Assembly (NCBI RefSeq): GCF_016650815.1
Contig: NZ_JAEKEZ010000029.1
Location: 186,001-250,000, forward strand
DNA length: 64,000 nucleotides
Direction: 5' to 3'
Source: Pseudomonas sp. TH31
GTDB lineage: Bacteria; Pseudomonadota; Gammaproteobacteria; Pseudomonadales; Pseudomonadaceae
A program made the translations under genes and the position numbers. How positions within the stretch are numbered: the stretch's first letter is position 1; each line of letters begins with the position of its first letter. Below are positions 17,596-27,803 of the stretch, one piece after another. Under the pieces are notes generated by a model, which was not told where the DNA came from, did not search any database, and saw only the letters and a program-made list of their open reading frames with translations.

Positions 17596-18727
17596 CAGAT
17601 ACACGCCTCGACCAGGTGCTTGCCAATGTCGTCCAGGCTGTAAATCGCGTCCGCCAGATCAGCTTTGACGATGGCCATCGGCATGCCGTAGATCACGCAG
17701 CTCGCTTCATCCTGGGCCCAGATTGCACTGCCGCCCTGTTTGAGCAGGCGTGCGCCTTCACGACCGTCGGCGCCCATGCCGGTCAACACGACCGCCAGAA
17801 CTTTGTCGCCGTAGGTCTTGGCTGCCGAACCGAACGTGATGTCCACGCACGGCTTGTAGTTCAGTCGTTCGTCGCCCGGCAGGATTTTCACCGCGCCACG
17901 GCCATCGATCATCATTTGCTTGCCACCCGGGCCAGCAACGCCAGGCCGGGACGCAGGATGTCGCCATCCTCGGCTTCCTTGACGCTGATGCGGCAGAGCT
18001 TGTCCAGGCGCTCGGCGAAGGCCTTGGTGAAGGCCGCCGGCATGTGCTGGATCAACACGATCGGCGCCGGGAAGTTGGCCGGCAACTGGGTCAAGACCCG
18101 TTGCAGGGCAACCGGGCCACCCGTGGACGTACCGATGGCAACCAGTTTGTAGGCTTTGCGTTTCGGCGCAGGTGACGACGGGCCGGTCGAAGCAGGCGCA
18201 TGGCTACGAACGGGCATCGGTGCCGGTGCCGGACGTGCAGGCGCAGTGCTGCCATAGCTGCTGACGCTCGAAGGTGCAGGCGTCGGAGCGGGTGCGGCGA
18301 CCGGAGCGGTGTAGGTGTTGGCACGGCGGTTACTGCGCGAAATGCTGAGAATTTTCTCGCACAGCAGTTGCTTGACCTTCTCCGGGTTGCGGGAGATGTC
18401 TTCGAAATTCTTCGGCAGGAAGTCCACCGCCCCCGCGTCCAGCGCATCCAGGGTGACCCGGGCGCCTTCGTGCGTCAGCGAGGAGAACATCAAGACCGGG
18501 GTCGGGCAGCGCTGCATGATGTGCCGCACCGCCGTGATGCCATCCATCATCGGCATCTCGTAGTCCATGGTGATTACGTCTGGCTTGAGGGCCAGCGCCT
18601 GATCGATCGCCTCTTTTCCGTTGGTTGCCGTACCGACAACCTGGATGTTCGCATCCGCTGAAAGAATTTCCGAGACGCGGCGGCGGAAAAACCCCGAATC
18701 GTCCACCACCAGGACTTTGACTACCAT
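17595..18727 (-). CDS. cheB: Chemotaxis methylesterase CheB, reading frame broken once
   Basis: CheB removes methyl groups from, and deamidates, chemoreceptors. The ATG at 18727 opens a receiver domain with phospho-acceptor Asp55 (TMDYEMPMMDG), then a Pro/Ala linker and the catalytic domain with VAIGTSTGGP (Ser) and LIQHMPAAF (His). After GLALLA the frame shifts at the GGG run 17929-17931. One extra base gives PGGKQMMIDGRGAVKILPG and the catalytic Asp (LTGMGADGR), ending at 17595, about 377 residues. Both sides are fully conserved, so a sequencing error is likely. Confidence 0.9.
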
Positions 18728-18776
18728 AAACACTCCGTTAGACGGAGCGAGGCTCAGTCGCCCCGCCCCACCAGAA

Positions 18777-21016
18777 TCAAATACGCCGTGCGGCGTAACG
18801 CTTGAGCATGCTCGGGACATCCAGAATCAGCGCAATGCGGCCGTCACCGGTGATGGTGGCGCCGGACATGCCCGGGTTCCCTGAAGCATTTTGCCCAATG
18901 GCTTGATGACCACTTCTTCCTGGCCCACCAGTTGATCGACGACAAAGCCGATCCGCTGCGTGCCCACCGACAGGATCACCACATGGCCCTCGCGCTGCTC
19001 TTCGTGAGCGGCGGAGCTGACCAGCCAGCGTTTGAGGTAGAACAAAGGCAAGGCCTTGTCCCGCACGATCACCACTTCCTGACCGTCCACCACGTTGGTG
19101 CGCGACAGGTCGAGGTGGAAGATCTCGTTGACGTTCACCAGCGGGAACGCAAACGCCTGGTTGCCGAGCATGACCATCAGCGTCGGCATGATCGCCAGGG
19201 TCAACGGCACCTTGATGACGATCTTCGAACCCTGGCCCTTGGTCGAGTAGATGTTGATCGAACCGTTGAGCTGGGAAATCTTGGTTTTCACCACGTCCAT
19301 GCCCACACCACGACCCGACACGTCGGAGATCTCGGTTTTGGTCGAGAACCCAGGTGCGAAAATCAGGTTGTAGCACTCGGTCTCGCTCAAACGATCGGCT
19401 GCGTCCTTGTCCATCACACCGCGTTTTACCGCGATGGCACGCAGGACGTTCGGGTCCATGCCTTTGCCGTCATCGGAGATCGACAGCAGGATGTGGTCAC
19501 CTTCCTGCTCAGCGGCCAGGATCACCTTGCCACCGCGGGCCTTGCCCGAGGCCTCGCGTTCTTCCGGTGACTCGATGCCGTGGTCGACCGCGTTGCGCAC
19601 CAAGTGGACCAGCGGGTCGGCCAGGGCCTCGACGAGGTTCTTGTCGAGGTCGGTTTCTTCGCCGACCAGTTCCAGGTTGATCTCTTTCTTGAGCTGGCGC
19701 GCCAGGTCTCGAACCAGGCGCGGGAAGCGCCCGAAGACTTTCTTGATCGGTTGCATCCGGGTCTTCATGACCGCGGTTTGCAGGTCAGCCGTCACCACGT
19801 CGAGGTTCGACACGGCTTTGGACATGGCCTCGTCGGCGCTGTTGGCACCCAGGCGAACCAGGCGGTTACGCACCAGTACCAGTTCGCCGACCATGTTCAT
19901 GATTTCGTCGAGCCGCGCGGTATCAACCCGCACCGTGGTCTCGGCTTCACTGGCCGGCTTTTCCGGTGGCGGCGCCGCCGAAGCGGCGCGAGCAGGTGCC
20001 GCAGCCGCTGCCGCCGGTTTCGGCGCTTCAGCTTTAGGCTCCGGGGCTTTCGCCGCAGGCTTGGCGGCAGCAGCTGGTGCCTTGGCGACAGGAGCAGAAA
20101 CCACTGCGCCGGTGCCGACTTCGGTGAACTTGCCTTTGCCGTGCAATTCGTCGAGCAGCGATTCGAACTCGTGATCGGAGATCAGATCGCCGCCAGCCGC
20201 TTTAGCGGTTGGTGCAGCCGGGACGGGGGCCGAGGCAATGGCCGATTCCAGCGCATCCACGGCAAAGTTGCCCTTGCCGTGCAGTTGATCGAGCAGTGCT
20301 TCGAATTCGTCGTCAGTGATGTCCGAGCTGTCGCCTGGCGCTTTTGGGGCAGCCGGTGCAGCAGGTGCTGCCACGGCATCAACCGCGAACTGGCCTTTGC
20401 CATGCAACTGATCGAGCAACGACTCGAACTCGGCATCGGTGATTTCGTCACTGGCCGACGCATCTGCAGTCGGCACAGGAGCCACCGCCGGGGCCTCGGC
20501 CTGAGCCTTGACGGCGTTCAGCGAGTCCAGCAGTTGTTCGAATTCGTTATCGGTAATATCGCCCGACTCGCTTTCAGCGGCCGGTTCTTCCACCACGCTA
20601 GCAACCGGAGCTGCTTCGTCGGCGGTTTGCGGCTCGGCCAGACGGGCCAGTGCCGCAAGCAATTCTGGAGTAGCCGCCGTGACCGGGCTGCGTTCGCGGA
20701 CTTCGGTGAACATACCGTTCACCGCATCCAGCGCTTCGAGAACTACGTCCATCAGTTCCGAGTCGACGCGTCGTTCGCCCTTGCGCAGGATGTCGAACAC
20801 GTTCTCGGCGATGTGACAGCACTCCACCAGCTCATTGAGCTGGAGGAAGCCGGCGCCCCCTTTTACAGTGTGAAAACCGCGAAAAATTGCATTGAGCAAG
20901 TCCGCATCATCCGGTCGGCTTTCCAGCTCAACCAGTTGTTCGGACAGCAGCTCTAGAATCTCGCCGGCCTCAACCAGGAAATCCTGAAGGATCTCTTCAT
21001 CGGCGCCGAAGCTCAT
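18777..21016 (-). CDS. cheA: Chemotaxis histidine kinase CheA, reading frame broken once
   Basis: Domains in order are an Hpt domain with phospho-His49 (RGFHTVKGG), a 300-residue linker with repeated EFESLLDQLHGKG motifs (about 153-300) and an Ala/Pro-rich stretch. These are followed by dimerisation, the ATP-binding domain (NAVDHGIE, DDGKGMD, GRGVGMDVVK) and a C-terminal CheW-like domain. Near the end the frame shifts at the GGG run 18874-18876 after KMLQGT. An added base continues PGMSGATITGDGRIALILDV to the stop at 18777, about 746 residues in all. It phosphorylates CheY and CheB. Confidence 0.92.
20117..20560 (-). repeat. Tandem LLDQLHGKG repeats in the CheA linker
   Basis: Four copies of a short acidic helix motif occur at about residues 153-165, 191-214, 232-255 and 279-300 of CheA. 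The pattern is (D/E)I(T/S)D.EFE.LLD.LHGKG.F; the first copy lacks the HGKG part. The copies are spaced by Ala/Pro/Val linkers of 17-25 residues. Confidence 0.8.
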
Positions 21017-21029
21017 TAAGGGGGTGCTC

Positions 21030-21080
21030 CTAAGGTCTAAAAACCTAAAAAACCTAAAATTCTAAATTTCTAAAATCCTA
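21030..21080. repeat. AT-rich imperfect CTAAAAAC repeats between cheZ and cheA
   Basis: Six or seven units of 7-9 bases beginning CTAA (CTAAGGT, CTAAAAAC, CTAAAAAAC, CTAAAATT, CTAAATTT, CTAAAATC) run through the gap and the cheZ stop codon. They contrast sharply with the GC-rich surroundings. Confidence 0.75.
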
Positions 21081-21858
21081 GGCTGGATAACAAATCGTCC
21101 ACATCGTCCTGACCGGACACAACATCTTCTCTTTTATCGGCATGAATCTGCGGACCTTCACCCTGAGAGAGATGTTTTTGCGGATCTTTTTCAGCCAGCA
21201 TCGCTTCACGGTCATGTTCGATACCCGCAAAGCGGTCTACCTGACTGGCCATGAGCACGAGCTTGAGCAGGTTACTTTCAACTTCGGTGACCAATTGTGT
21301 CACACGCTTGATCACTTGACCGGTGAGGTCCTGGTAATCCTGAGCCAGCAGAATGTCGTTCAGGTTGCTCGACACCACGCGATTGTCTTCGCTGCTGCGT
21401 GTCAGGAAACCGTCGACCCGCCGCGCCAGCTCACGGAACTCTTCAGCCCCGACTTCGCGACGCATGAACCGTCCCCAGTCGGTGCTCAACGCCTGGGCTT
21501 CACTGCTCAGGCCGTTGACCAGCGGCGTGGCGTTTTCCACCAGGTCCATGGTGCGGTTGGCAGCGGCCTCGGTCAGCTTGACCACATAACCCAGACGCTC
21601 GGTGGCGTCCGTGATCTGCGAGACTTCCTCGGCTTGCGGCATGTGCGGGTCAATCTGAAAATTGACGATCGCGCTATGCAGCTCACGAGTGAGCTTGCCC
21701 ACTTCCTGGTACAGGCCGCGGTCACGGGTCTGATTGAGCTCATGGATCAGTTGCACAGCGTCGCCAAACTTGCCTTTTTCAAGGCTGTCGACCAGTTCGC
21801 GGGCATGTTTTTTCAGGGTCGACTCGAAATCGCCCTGTGAAGATTCGTTATGCTCCAT
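21070..21858 (-). CDS. cheZ: Chemotaxis phosphatase CheZ
   Basis: A 262-residue CheY-P phosphatase. It is mostly helical, with the conserved core around ILLAQDYQDLTGQVIKRV that holds the catalytic Asp and Gln. The C-terminal CheY-docking peptide DDVDDLLSSLGF is typical of the family. It shuts off the tumble/reversal signal at the motor. It follows cheY and precedes cheA on the same transcript. Confidence 0.94.
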   Translation of the reverse strand: MEHNESSQGDFESTLKKHARELVDSLEKGKFGDAVQLIHELNQTRDRGLYQEVGKLTRELHSAIVNFQIDPHMPQAEEVSQITDATERLGYVVKLTEAAANRTMDLVENATPLVNGLSSEAQALSTDWGRFMRREVGAEEFRELARRVDGFLTRSSEDNRVVSSNLNDILLAQDYQDLTGQVIKRVTQLVTEVESNLLKLVLMASQVDRFAGIEHDREAMLAEKDPQKHLSQGEGPQIHADKREDVVSGQDDVDDLLSSLGF

Positions 21859-21880
21859 AGCTCCCCCGTGGCGCAGTTTC

Positions 21881-22252
21881 TCAACCGATGCGTTCGAAAA
21901 TCTTCTCGATTTTGTCTTTCAACGCCTGGGCCGTGAAGGGTTTGACCACATAGCCGTTTACACCGGCCTGGGCCGCTTCGATGATTTGCTCGCGCTTGGC
22001 TTCAGCAGTCACCATCAGCACCGGCAGGTGCTTGAGTCTTTCATCGGCGCGCACGTGGCGCAGCAGATCGATACCGGTCATGCCAGGCATGTTCCAGTCC
22101 GTTACCAGAAAGTCGATGCTGCCGCTGTTGAGAACCGGAATGGCAGTGATGCCATCGTCAGCCTCGACCGTGTTGGTGAACCCAAGGTCACGCAACAGGT
22201 TTTTAATGATCCGCCGCATCGTTGAGAAGTCATCAACGATGAGGATTTTCAT
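21881..22252 (-). CDS. cheY: Chemotaxis response regulator CheY
   Basis: A 123-residue single receiver domain. The acidic pair is Asp7-Asp8 (MKILIVDDFST), the phospho-acceptor is Asp52 (TDWNMPG), with Thr82 and Lys104 completing the site. It binds FliM/FliN when phosphorylated. The ATG at 22252 was chosen over an 8-residue upstream extension because it matches the family start. Confidence 0.94.
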   Translation of the reverse strand: MKILIVDDFSTMRRIIKNLLRDLGFTNTVEADDGITAIPVLNSGSIDFLVTDWNMPGMTGIDLLRHVRADERLKHLPVLMVTAEAKREQIIEAAQAGVNGYVVKPFTAQALKDKIEKIFERIG

Positions 22253-22420
22253 GTTCTTGTCCAATTCGACCTCCAAGCAGTCTTAAACGCGCCCAGCACC
22301 TGGACGCGCCACTTCAATCAATCCGGCAAAGCACTCAAATGACTGTCTGGAGCACAACAGATCGAGACCGCTGCAGTTAAACACCGCACCAGCCTCGTTC
22401 GCAGTGTCCCCACACTGCCT

Positions 22421-23161
22421 TCAGCGCGCTCGCCACTCCCCCAAACGCCCCCGCAAACGGGCCGCGCACTGGCTGTGTAACTGGCTGACACGCGATTCGC
22501 TGACCCCCAGGACCTCACCGATTTCCTTGAGGTTCAGCTCTTCGTCGTAGTACAGCGCCAACACCAGTCGCTCACGCTCCGGCAAATTGGCAATCGCGTC
22601 CGCCAACGCTGCCTGGAAGCGTTCATCTTCCAGATCGCGTGACGGCTCCAGATGAGCACTGGCGCCGTCCTCATGCAGCCCTTCGTGTTCGCCGTCCTGC
22701 AACAGATCGTCGAAACTGAACAGGCGGCTGCCCAAGGTGTCGTTCAAAATCCCGTAATAATCGTCGAGACTCAATTGGAGTTCGGCCGCAACCTCGTGAT
22801 CTTTAGCGTCACGGCCGGTTTTAGCTTCAATCGAGCGAATTGCGTCGCTGACCATGCGGGTATTGCGGTGGACCGAACGTGGCGCCCAGTCCCCTTTGCG
22901 TACTTCATCGAGCATCGCGCCGCGGATTCGAATGCCCGCGTACGTCTCGAAACTCGCGCCTTTGCTGGCATCGTATTTGGTCGACACTTCAAGCAGGCCG
23001 ATCATCCCGGCCTGGATCAGGTCTTCCACCTGAACACTGGCCGGCAAACGTGCCAGCAAGTGGTATGCAATGCGTTTAACCAGTGGCGCATAACGCTCGA
23101 TCAGCTCGTACTGCGCGTCACGTGCCGACTTCTTGTAGAGGTTGTAGCCACTGGCTGTCAT
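22421..23161 (-). CDS. fliA: Flagellar sigma factor FliA (sigma-28)
   Basis: A 246-residue sigma factor. Region 2 includes YAPLVKRIAYHLLARLPASV and the RIRGAMLDEVRKGDW segment, and region 4 includes LPERERLVLALYYDEELNLK with the helix-turn-helix LKEIGEVLGVSESRVSQLHS. It directs RNA polymerase to late flagellar genes such as fliC. Its ATG overlaps the fleN stop by 4 bases. The two sigma-28-like sites found in this window precede fliC and fliS. Confidence 0.94.
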   Translation of the reverse strand: MTASGYNLYKKSARDAQYELIERYAPLVKRIAYHLLARLPASVQVEDLIQAGMIGLLEVSTKYDASKGASFETYAGIRIRGAMLDEVRKGDWAPRSVHRNTRMVSDAIRSIEAKTGRDAKDHEVAAELQLSLDDYYGILNDTLGSRLFSFDDLLQDGEHEGLHEDGASAHLEPSRDLEDERFQAALADAIANLPERERLVLALYYDEELNLKEIGEVLGVSESRVSQLHSQCAARLRGRLGEWRAR

Positions 23162-23988
23162 AGGACGGGTCCTGCGGTCTGTTGCACGAGACGCTCGACG
23201 AAGAATTCCAGATGCCCACGCGGGTTGGCCGGCAGCGGCCAGGTGTCGACCTTCTGTGCAATCGCCTTGAACGCCAGGGCGCACTTGGAGCGCGGAAAGG
23301 CTTCGTAGACGGCACGTTGCTTCTGCACGGCCTTGCGCACGCTTTCGTCGTAAGGCACGGCGCCGACGTATTGTAAGGCGACGTCAAGGAAGCGGTCCGT
23401 GACCTTGGTCAACTTGGCGAACAGGTTGCGACCTTCTTGCGGGCTCTGGGCCATGTTGGCCAGGACGCGGAAGCGGTTCATGCCGTAATCGCGGTTCAGC
23501 AGCTTGATCAGCGCGTAGGCGTCGGTGATGGAGGTCGGCTCGTCGCAGACCACCAGCAACACTTCCTGGGCGGCGCGGACAAAACTGACTACCGACTCAC
23601 CAATACCGGCAGCGGTGTCGATCACCAGGACATCAAGGTTGTCGCCGATATCGCTGAAGGCCTGGATCAGGCCGGCATGCTGGGCCGGGCTCAGATGAAC
23701 CATGCTCTGGGTACCGGAAGCGGCCGGAACGATGCGAATACCGCCCGGGCCCTGCAACAGAACGTCGCGCAGCTCGCAGCGGCCTTCAATCACGTCGGCC
23801 AGTGTACGTTTTGGTGTCAGTCCCAACAGAACGTCGACGTTCGCCAGCCCCAGATCGGCATCCAGCAGCATGACGCGCCGGCCGAGCTCAGCTAGAGCCA
23901 GGGACAAGTTCACTGACACGTTAGTCTTCCCGACGCCACCTTTGCCGCCGGTCACCGCGATCACCTGTACGGGATGCATGCTGCCCAT
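23158..23988 (-). CDS. fleN: Flagellar number regulator FleN (FlhG)
   Basis: A 276-residue MinD-like ATPase with deviant Walker A KGGVGKT at residues 16-22, LLDADLGLANVDVLLG and VIDTAAGIGESV. In Pseudomonas it restrains FleQ activity so that a single polar flagellum forms. It lies between flhF and fliA in the usual order. The start MGSMHPVQVIAVTGG allows a second Met at residue 4. Confidence 0.93.
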   Translation of the reverse strand: MGSMHPVQVIAVTGGKGGVGKTNVSVNLSLALAELGRRVMLLDADLGLANVDVLLGLTPKRTLADVIEGRCELRDVLLQGPGGIRIVPAASGTQSMVHLSPAQHAGLIQAFSDIGDNLDVLVIDTAAGIGESVVSFVRAAQEVLLVVCDEPTSITDAYALIKLLNRDYGMNRFRVLANMAQSPQEGRNLFAKLTKVTDRFLDVALQYVGAVPYDESVRKAVQKQRAVYEAFPRSKCALAFKAIAQKVDTWPLPANPRGHLEFFVERLVQQTAGPVL

Positions 23989-24104
23989 GTTATTTCTTTA
24001 CCTTGTCTTGCATAGACGGAGGCCACATTACTGGCTGCGCGTTCATCAACTGAACAATGCATGGCAGACCATCGATGTAGGTACAAAAACGGTTCATTAG
24101 TACC

Positions 24105-25439
24105 TCAGCCAACCTGTTTGGTCGGGCTGTGGTAAATATCAGCGAACATGTCAGCCATGGCTTCCTCGCTGGGTTCTTCCTGCATTTGCACGCTAACCGC
24201 GCGACTGACCAGCTGATGACGCCGCGGCAGATGCAAATCATCCGGGATACGCGGGCCATCGGTGAGGTAAGCCACCGGCAATTCATGACTGATGGCCAGG
24301 CTCAACACCTCGCCCAAACTCGCCGTTTCATCCAGTTTAGTCAGGATGCACCCGGCCAGCCCGCAGCGCTTGTAACTGTGATAGGCGGCGGTTAGAACCT
24401 GTTTCTGGCTGGTGGTTGCCAGGACCAGATAATTCTTCGACTTGATCCCGCGACCGGCCAGGCTTTCGAGCTGCATGCGCAGTGCCGGATCGCTGGCCTG
24501 AAGGCCGGCGGTATCGATCAGCACCACGCGTTTGCGCAGCAGCGGGTCCAGCGCCTGCACCAGGGACTGGCCCGGGTCGACGTGGGTCACCGACACATTG
24601 AGAATCCGGCCCAGGGTCTTGAGTTGTTCCTGAGCACCAATGCGGTAGCTGTCCATGCTCACCAGCGCGATGTTCTGCGCGCCGTACTTGAGCACGTAAC
24701 GGGCGGCGAGCTTGGCCAGCGTGGTGGTCTTGCCCATGCCGGCAGGGCCGACCATGGCAATCACGCCGCCCTCTTCCAGCGGCTCGACTTCCGGTGTGGC
24801 GATCATCCGCGCCAGGTGCGCCAGCAACATGCGCCAGGCTTGACGAGGTTCTTCAATATCGCTGATCAGCGCCAGCAGATCGCGTGACAACGGGCCGGAC
24901 AAGCCGATGCGTTGCAGGCGACGCCACAGGTTCGCCTGGGCCGGACGACTGCCTTGCAACTGATTCCAGGCCAGGGAGCCGAGTTGCACTTCCATCAGTT
25001 CGCGCAGGCTGTTGAGCTCGAAACGCATCGAATCGAAGGCCCGCGGGTCAACACCGCCGGAGGCTGGCGCAGGAGCCGGTGCCTGACGGCGCGGCGCGGC
25101 GTAAGTCGGTTCAACCAACGGCTCGGCAGCGGTCAACGGCAAGCCGGCGAACAACTGGCGATTGGTGGTCTTGTCACCGTCAGTCTCGCCATCGCCGCGC
25201 AGGCTCAGTTCGGCCTGGGCAGTCACGATGCGCGACTGGGTCTTGCGCAGCTCATCCTCGAGTTCCATGTTCGGAACGCGCGGGGCCAGCGCCGACAATT
25301 TGTAATCCAGGGCTGCTGTCAGCTCGACACCGCCGGCGATCCGGCGGTTGCCGATAATGGCCGCATCAGCGCCCAGCTCATCACGAACCAGTTTCATGGC
25401 CTGACGCATATCGGCGGCGAAAAAACGCTTAACTTGCAT
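24105..25439 (-). CDS. flhF: Flagellar placement GTPase FlhF
   Basis: A 444-residue SRP-type GTPase that sets the polar site of flagellum assembly. A basic N-terminus (MQVKRFFAADMRQAMKLV) is followed by a low-complexity B region, the N domain and the G domain. G1 is GPAGMGKTTT (231-240), with LVSMDSYRIGAQEQL and TKLDETASLG downstream. The C-terminal tail ends near SPTKQVG. Confidence 0.94.
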   Translation of the reverse strand: MQVKRFFAADMRQAMKLVRDELGADAAIIGNRRIAGGVELTAALDYKLSALAPRVPNMELEDELRKTQSRIVTAQAELSLRGDGETDGDKTTNRQLFAGLPLTAAEPLVEPTYAAPRRQAPAPAPASGGVDPRAFDSMRFELNSLRELMEVQLGSLAWNQLQGSRPAQANLWRRLQRIGLSGPLSRDLLALISDIEEPRQAWRMLLAHLARMIATPEVEPLEEGGVIAMVGPAGMGKTTTLAKLAARYVLKYGAQNIALVSMDSYRIGAQEQLKTLGRILNVSVTHVDPGQSLVQALDPLLRKRVVLIDTAGLQASDPALRMQLESLAGRGIKSKNYLVLATTSQKQVLTAAYHSYKRCGLAGCILTKLDETASLGEVLSLAISHELPVAYLTDGPRIPDDLHLPRRHQLVSRAVSVQMQEEPSEEAMADMFADIYHSPTKQVG

Positions 25440-25450
25440 AAACCACTACC

Positions 25451-27579
25451 TCAGCCGTTGGGCCCTACTGTCGCAACGATGGTCACTTGCTTGTTGTCAG
25501 GAATTTCCTGGTAAGCCAACACATGCAAACCGGGACTGCCAGTCGGCCGAATCGCGAAAGCATCGCGCGAACCGGACCGGCTACCAGCAGAATCACCGGT
25601 TGACCTTGCATCTCTTGACGCTGCGCGGCATCGATCAACGAACGTTGCAGCTTCTCTGCCATGCTTGGCTCCAGCAGAACGCCCTCTTCCGAGCCCTGTC
25701 CTGCCTTCTGAAGACTATTGAGCAATATCTGTTCCAACCTTGGCTCCAGGGTGATAACTGGTAGCTCCGACTCAGTCCCTACAATGCTTTGGACGATTGC
25801 GCGGGATACGCCGACGCGCACCGCGGCCACCAGAGCGGCAGTATCTTGACTCTTGGCTGCATTGTTGGCGATGGCCTCGGCGATGCTGCGAATGTCCCGT
25901 ACCGGCACTTGTTCGGCGAGCAACGCCTGCAAGACTTTGAGCAACTGCGACAGCGAAACAACGCCCGGCACCAACTCTTCAGCCAGTTTTGGCGAGCTTT
26001 TGGCCAGCAATTGCATGAGTTGCTGCACTTCCTCGTGGCCAATCAGCTCACTGGAGTGCTTGTACAGAATCTGGTTCAAGTGGGTTGCCACCACTGTACT
26101 GGCATCGACCACGGTGTAACCAAGGGACTGGGCCTGGGCACGCTGGCTGATTTCGATCCAGACCGCCTCCAGACCAAAAGCCGGATCTTTGGCGGTAATG
26201 CCATTGAGCGTGCCGTAGACCTGCCCCGGATTGATCGCCAGCTCGCGATCCGGGTAAATCTCCGCCTCGGCGAGGATCACGCCCATGAGGGTCAGGCGAT
26301 AAGCACTTGGCGCCAGGTCGAGGTTGTCACGAATGTGCACAGTCGGCATCAGGAAGCCCAGGTCCTGGGACAGCTTCTTGCGAACGCCCTTGATCCGCGC
26401 CAGCAACTGACCACCCTGGTTGCGATCCACCAGCGGAATCAGGCGATAGCCAACTTCCAGGCCAATCATGTCGATCGGGGTCACGTCGTCCCAGCCAAGC
26501 TCCTTGGTTTCCTGAGCGCGGGCCGGGGATGGCAGCAGTTCTTGCTGGCGCTTGACCTCTTGCAAGGCCTGAACCTTGACCACGCTCTGCTTTTTCCAGA
26601 ACAGGTACGCAGCGCCACCCGCCAAGGCCGCCATGCTGAGAAAGGAGAAGTGCGGCATGCCGGGCACCAGGCCCATCACCGCCATCAAACCTGCCGCCAC
26701 CGCCAACGCTTTCGGCGAGGCGAACATCTGGCGACCGATCTGCTTGCCCATGTCTTCCGAGCCGGACGCACGGGTCACCATGATCGCAGCGGCGGTGGAC
26801 AACAGCAGTGATGGCAATTGCGCCACCAAACCGTCACCGATGGTCAACAGCGCGTAAACCTTGCCGGCGTCACCGAAGCTCATGCCGTGCTGGAAGATAC
26901 CGACCGCCATACCGCCGATCAGGTTGATGAACAGGATCAGCAGGCCGGCGATGGCGTCACCGCGCACGAATTTGCTGGCACCGTCCATGGAACCGTAGAA
27001 CTCGGCTTCCTGGGCAACTTCCATCCGGCGCAGTTTGGCCTGGTTCTGATCGATCAGGCCGGCGTTCAGGTCGGCGTCGATGGCCATCTGTTTGCCGGGC
27101 ATCGCGTCGAGGGTGAAGCGCGCGCTCACCTCGGAAATCCGCCCGGCACCCTTGGTCACCACGACGAAGTTGATGATCATCAAAATCGCGAAGACCACGA
27201 TACCGACCACGTAGTTGCCGCCGATCACCACCTCACCGAAGGCCTGGATCACCTTACCGGCGGCGGCATGCCCTTCCTGACCGTGGAGCATCACCACTCG
27301 CGTCGAGGCCACGTTCAGCGCCAGGCGCATGAGCGTGGCGACCAGCAAAATCGTCGGAAACACCGCGAAATCCAACGGCCGCAAAGCGTAGACACAGACC
27401 AGCAGGACGACAATGGACAATGCAATGTTGAACGTGAAAAACACGTCCAGCAGGAACGGCGGCACCGGCAACATCATCATGGCCAGCATGACCAGCAGCA
27501 ACAGCGGCACACCCAGATTGCCCCGACTCAAGTCGGCGACGTTAGCGCGAGCACTATTGAATAACTGAGAGCGATCCAC
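25451..27579 (-). CDS. flhA: Flagellar export gate protein FlhA, reading frame broken once near the C-terminus
   Basis: FlhA forms the nonameric export gate of the flagellar type III system. The N-terminal half has about eight membrane helices and the conserved cytoplasmic loop segment SARFTLDAMPGKQMAIDADL; the C-terminal half is the large cytoplasmic domain that binds chaperone-substrate complexes. The start is GTG at 27579. After LSRFGRLAVP the frame breaks at the GGG run 25532-25534. An extra base restores GLHVLAYQEIPDNKQVTIVA and the stop at 25451, about 709 residues. A sigma-54 element lies 60 bases upstream. Confidence 0.92.
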
Positions 27580-27640
27580 CGGTTTTCCCCGTTCCTTTAA
27601 AGCAAACTTTTGACGCCTGAAGCAGACGCAGAGCGGCTAC

Positions 27641-27656
27641 TGCAAGAAGCCTTCCA
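27641..27656 (-). promoter_or_regulatory. Sigma-54 promoter element before flhA
   Basis: The minus strand reads TGGAAGGCTTCTTGCA, with GG and GC exactly 10 bases apart as required for RpoN. It ends 61 bases before the flhA start. P. aeruginosa flhA is also under FleQ/RpoN control. Confidence 0.6.
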
Positions 27657-27673
27657 CTTTTGCCGGGACTGGA

Positions 27674-27803
27674 CAAGATCAAAAGATCGTCCGAACGCGG
27701 ACCGAGCCTTCGGCAGCTCCTACGGGTTGGGTTTACACCGCGATATCGCAGATAAACCACCCCTGCAGGAGCTGTCGAGTGAAACGAGGCTGCGATCTTT
27801 TAA
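27674..27803. repeat. Composite REP-like repeat pair
   Basis: The left arm is a variant, GATCAAAAGATCGTCCGAAC followed by GCGGACCGAGCCTTCGGCAG. The right arm is a degenerate GCAGGAGCTGTCGAGTGAAA followed by CGAGGCTGCGATCTTTT. It fills the flhB-flhA gap and overlaps the last bases of flhB. The left variant recurs at 58685. Confidence 0.7.
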
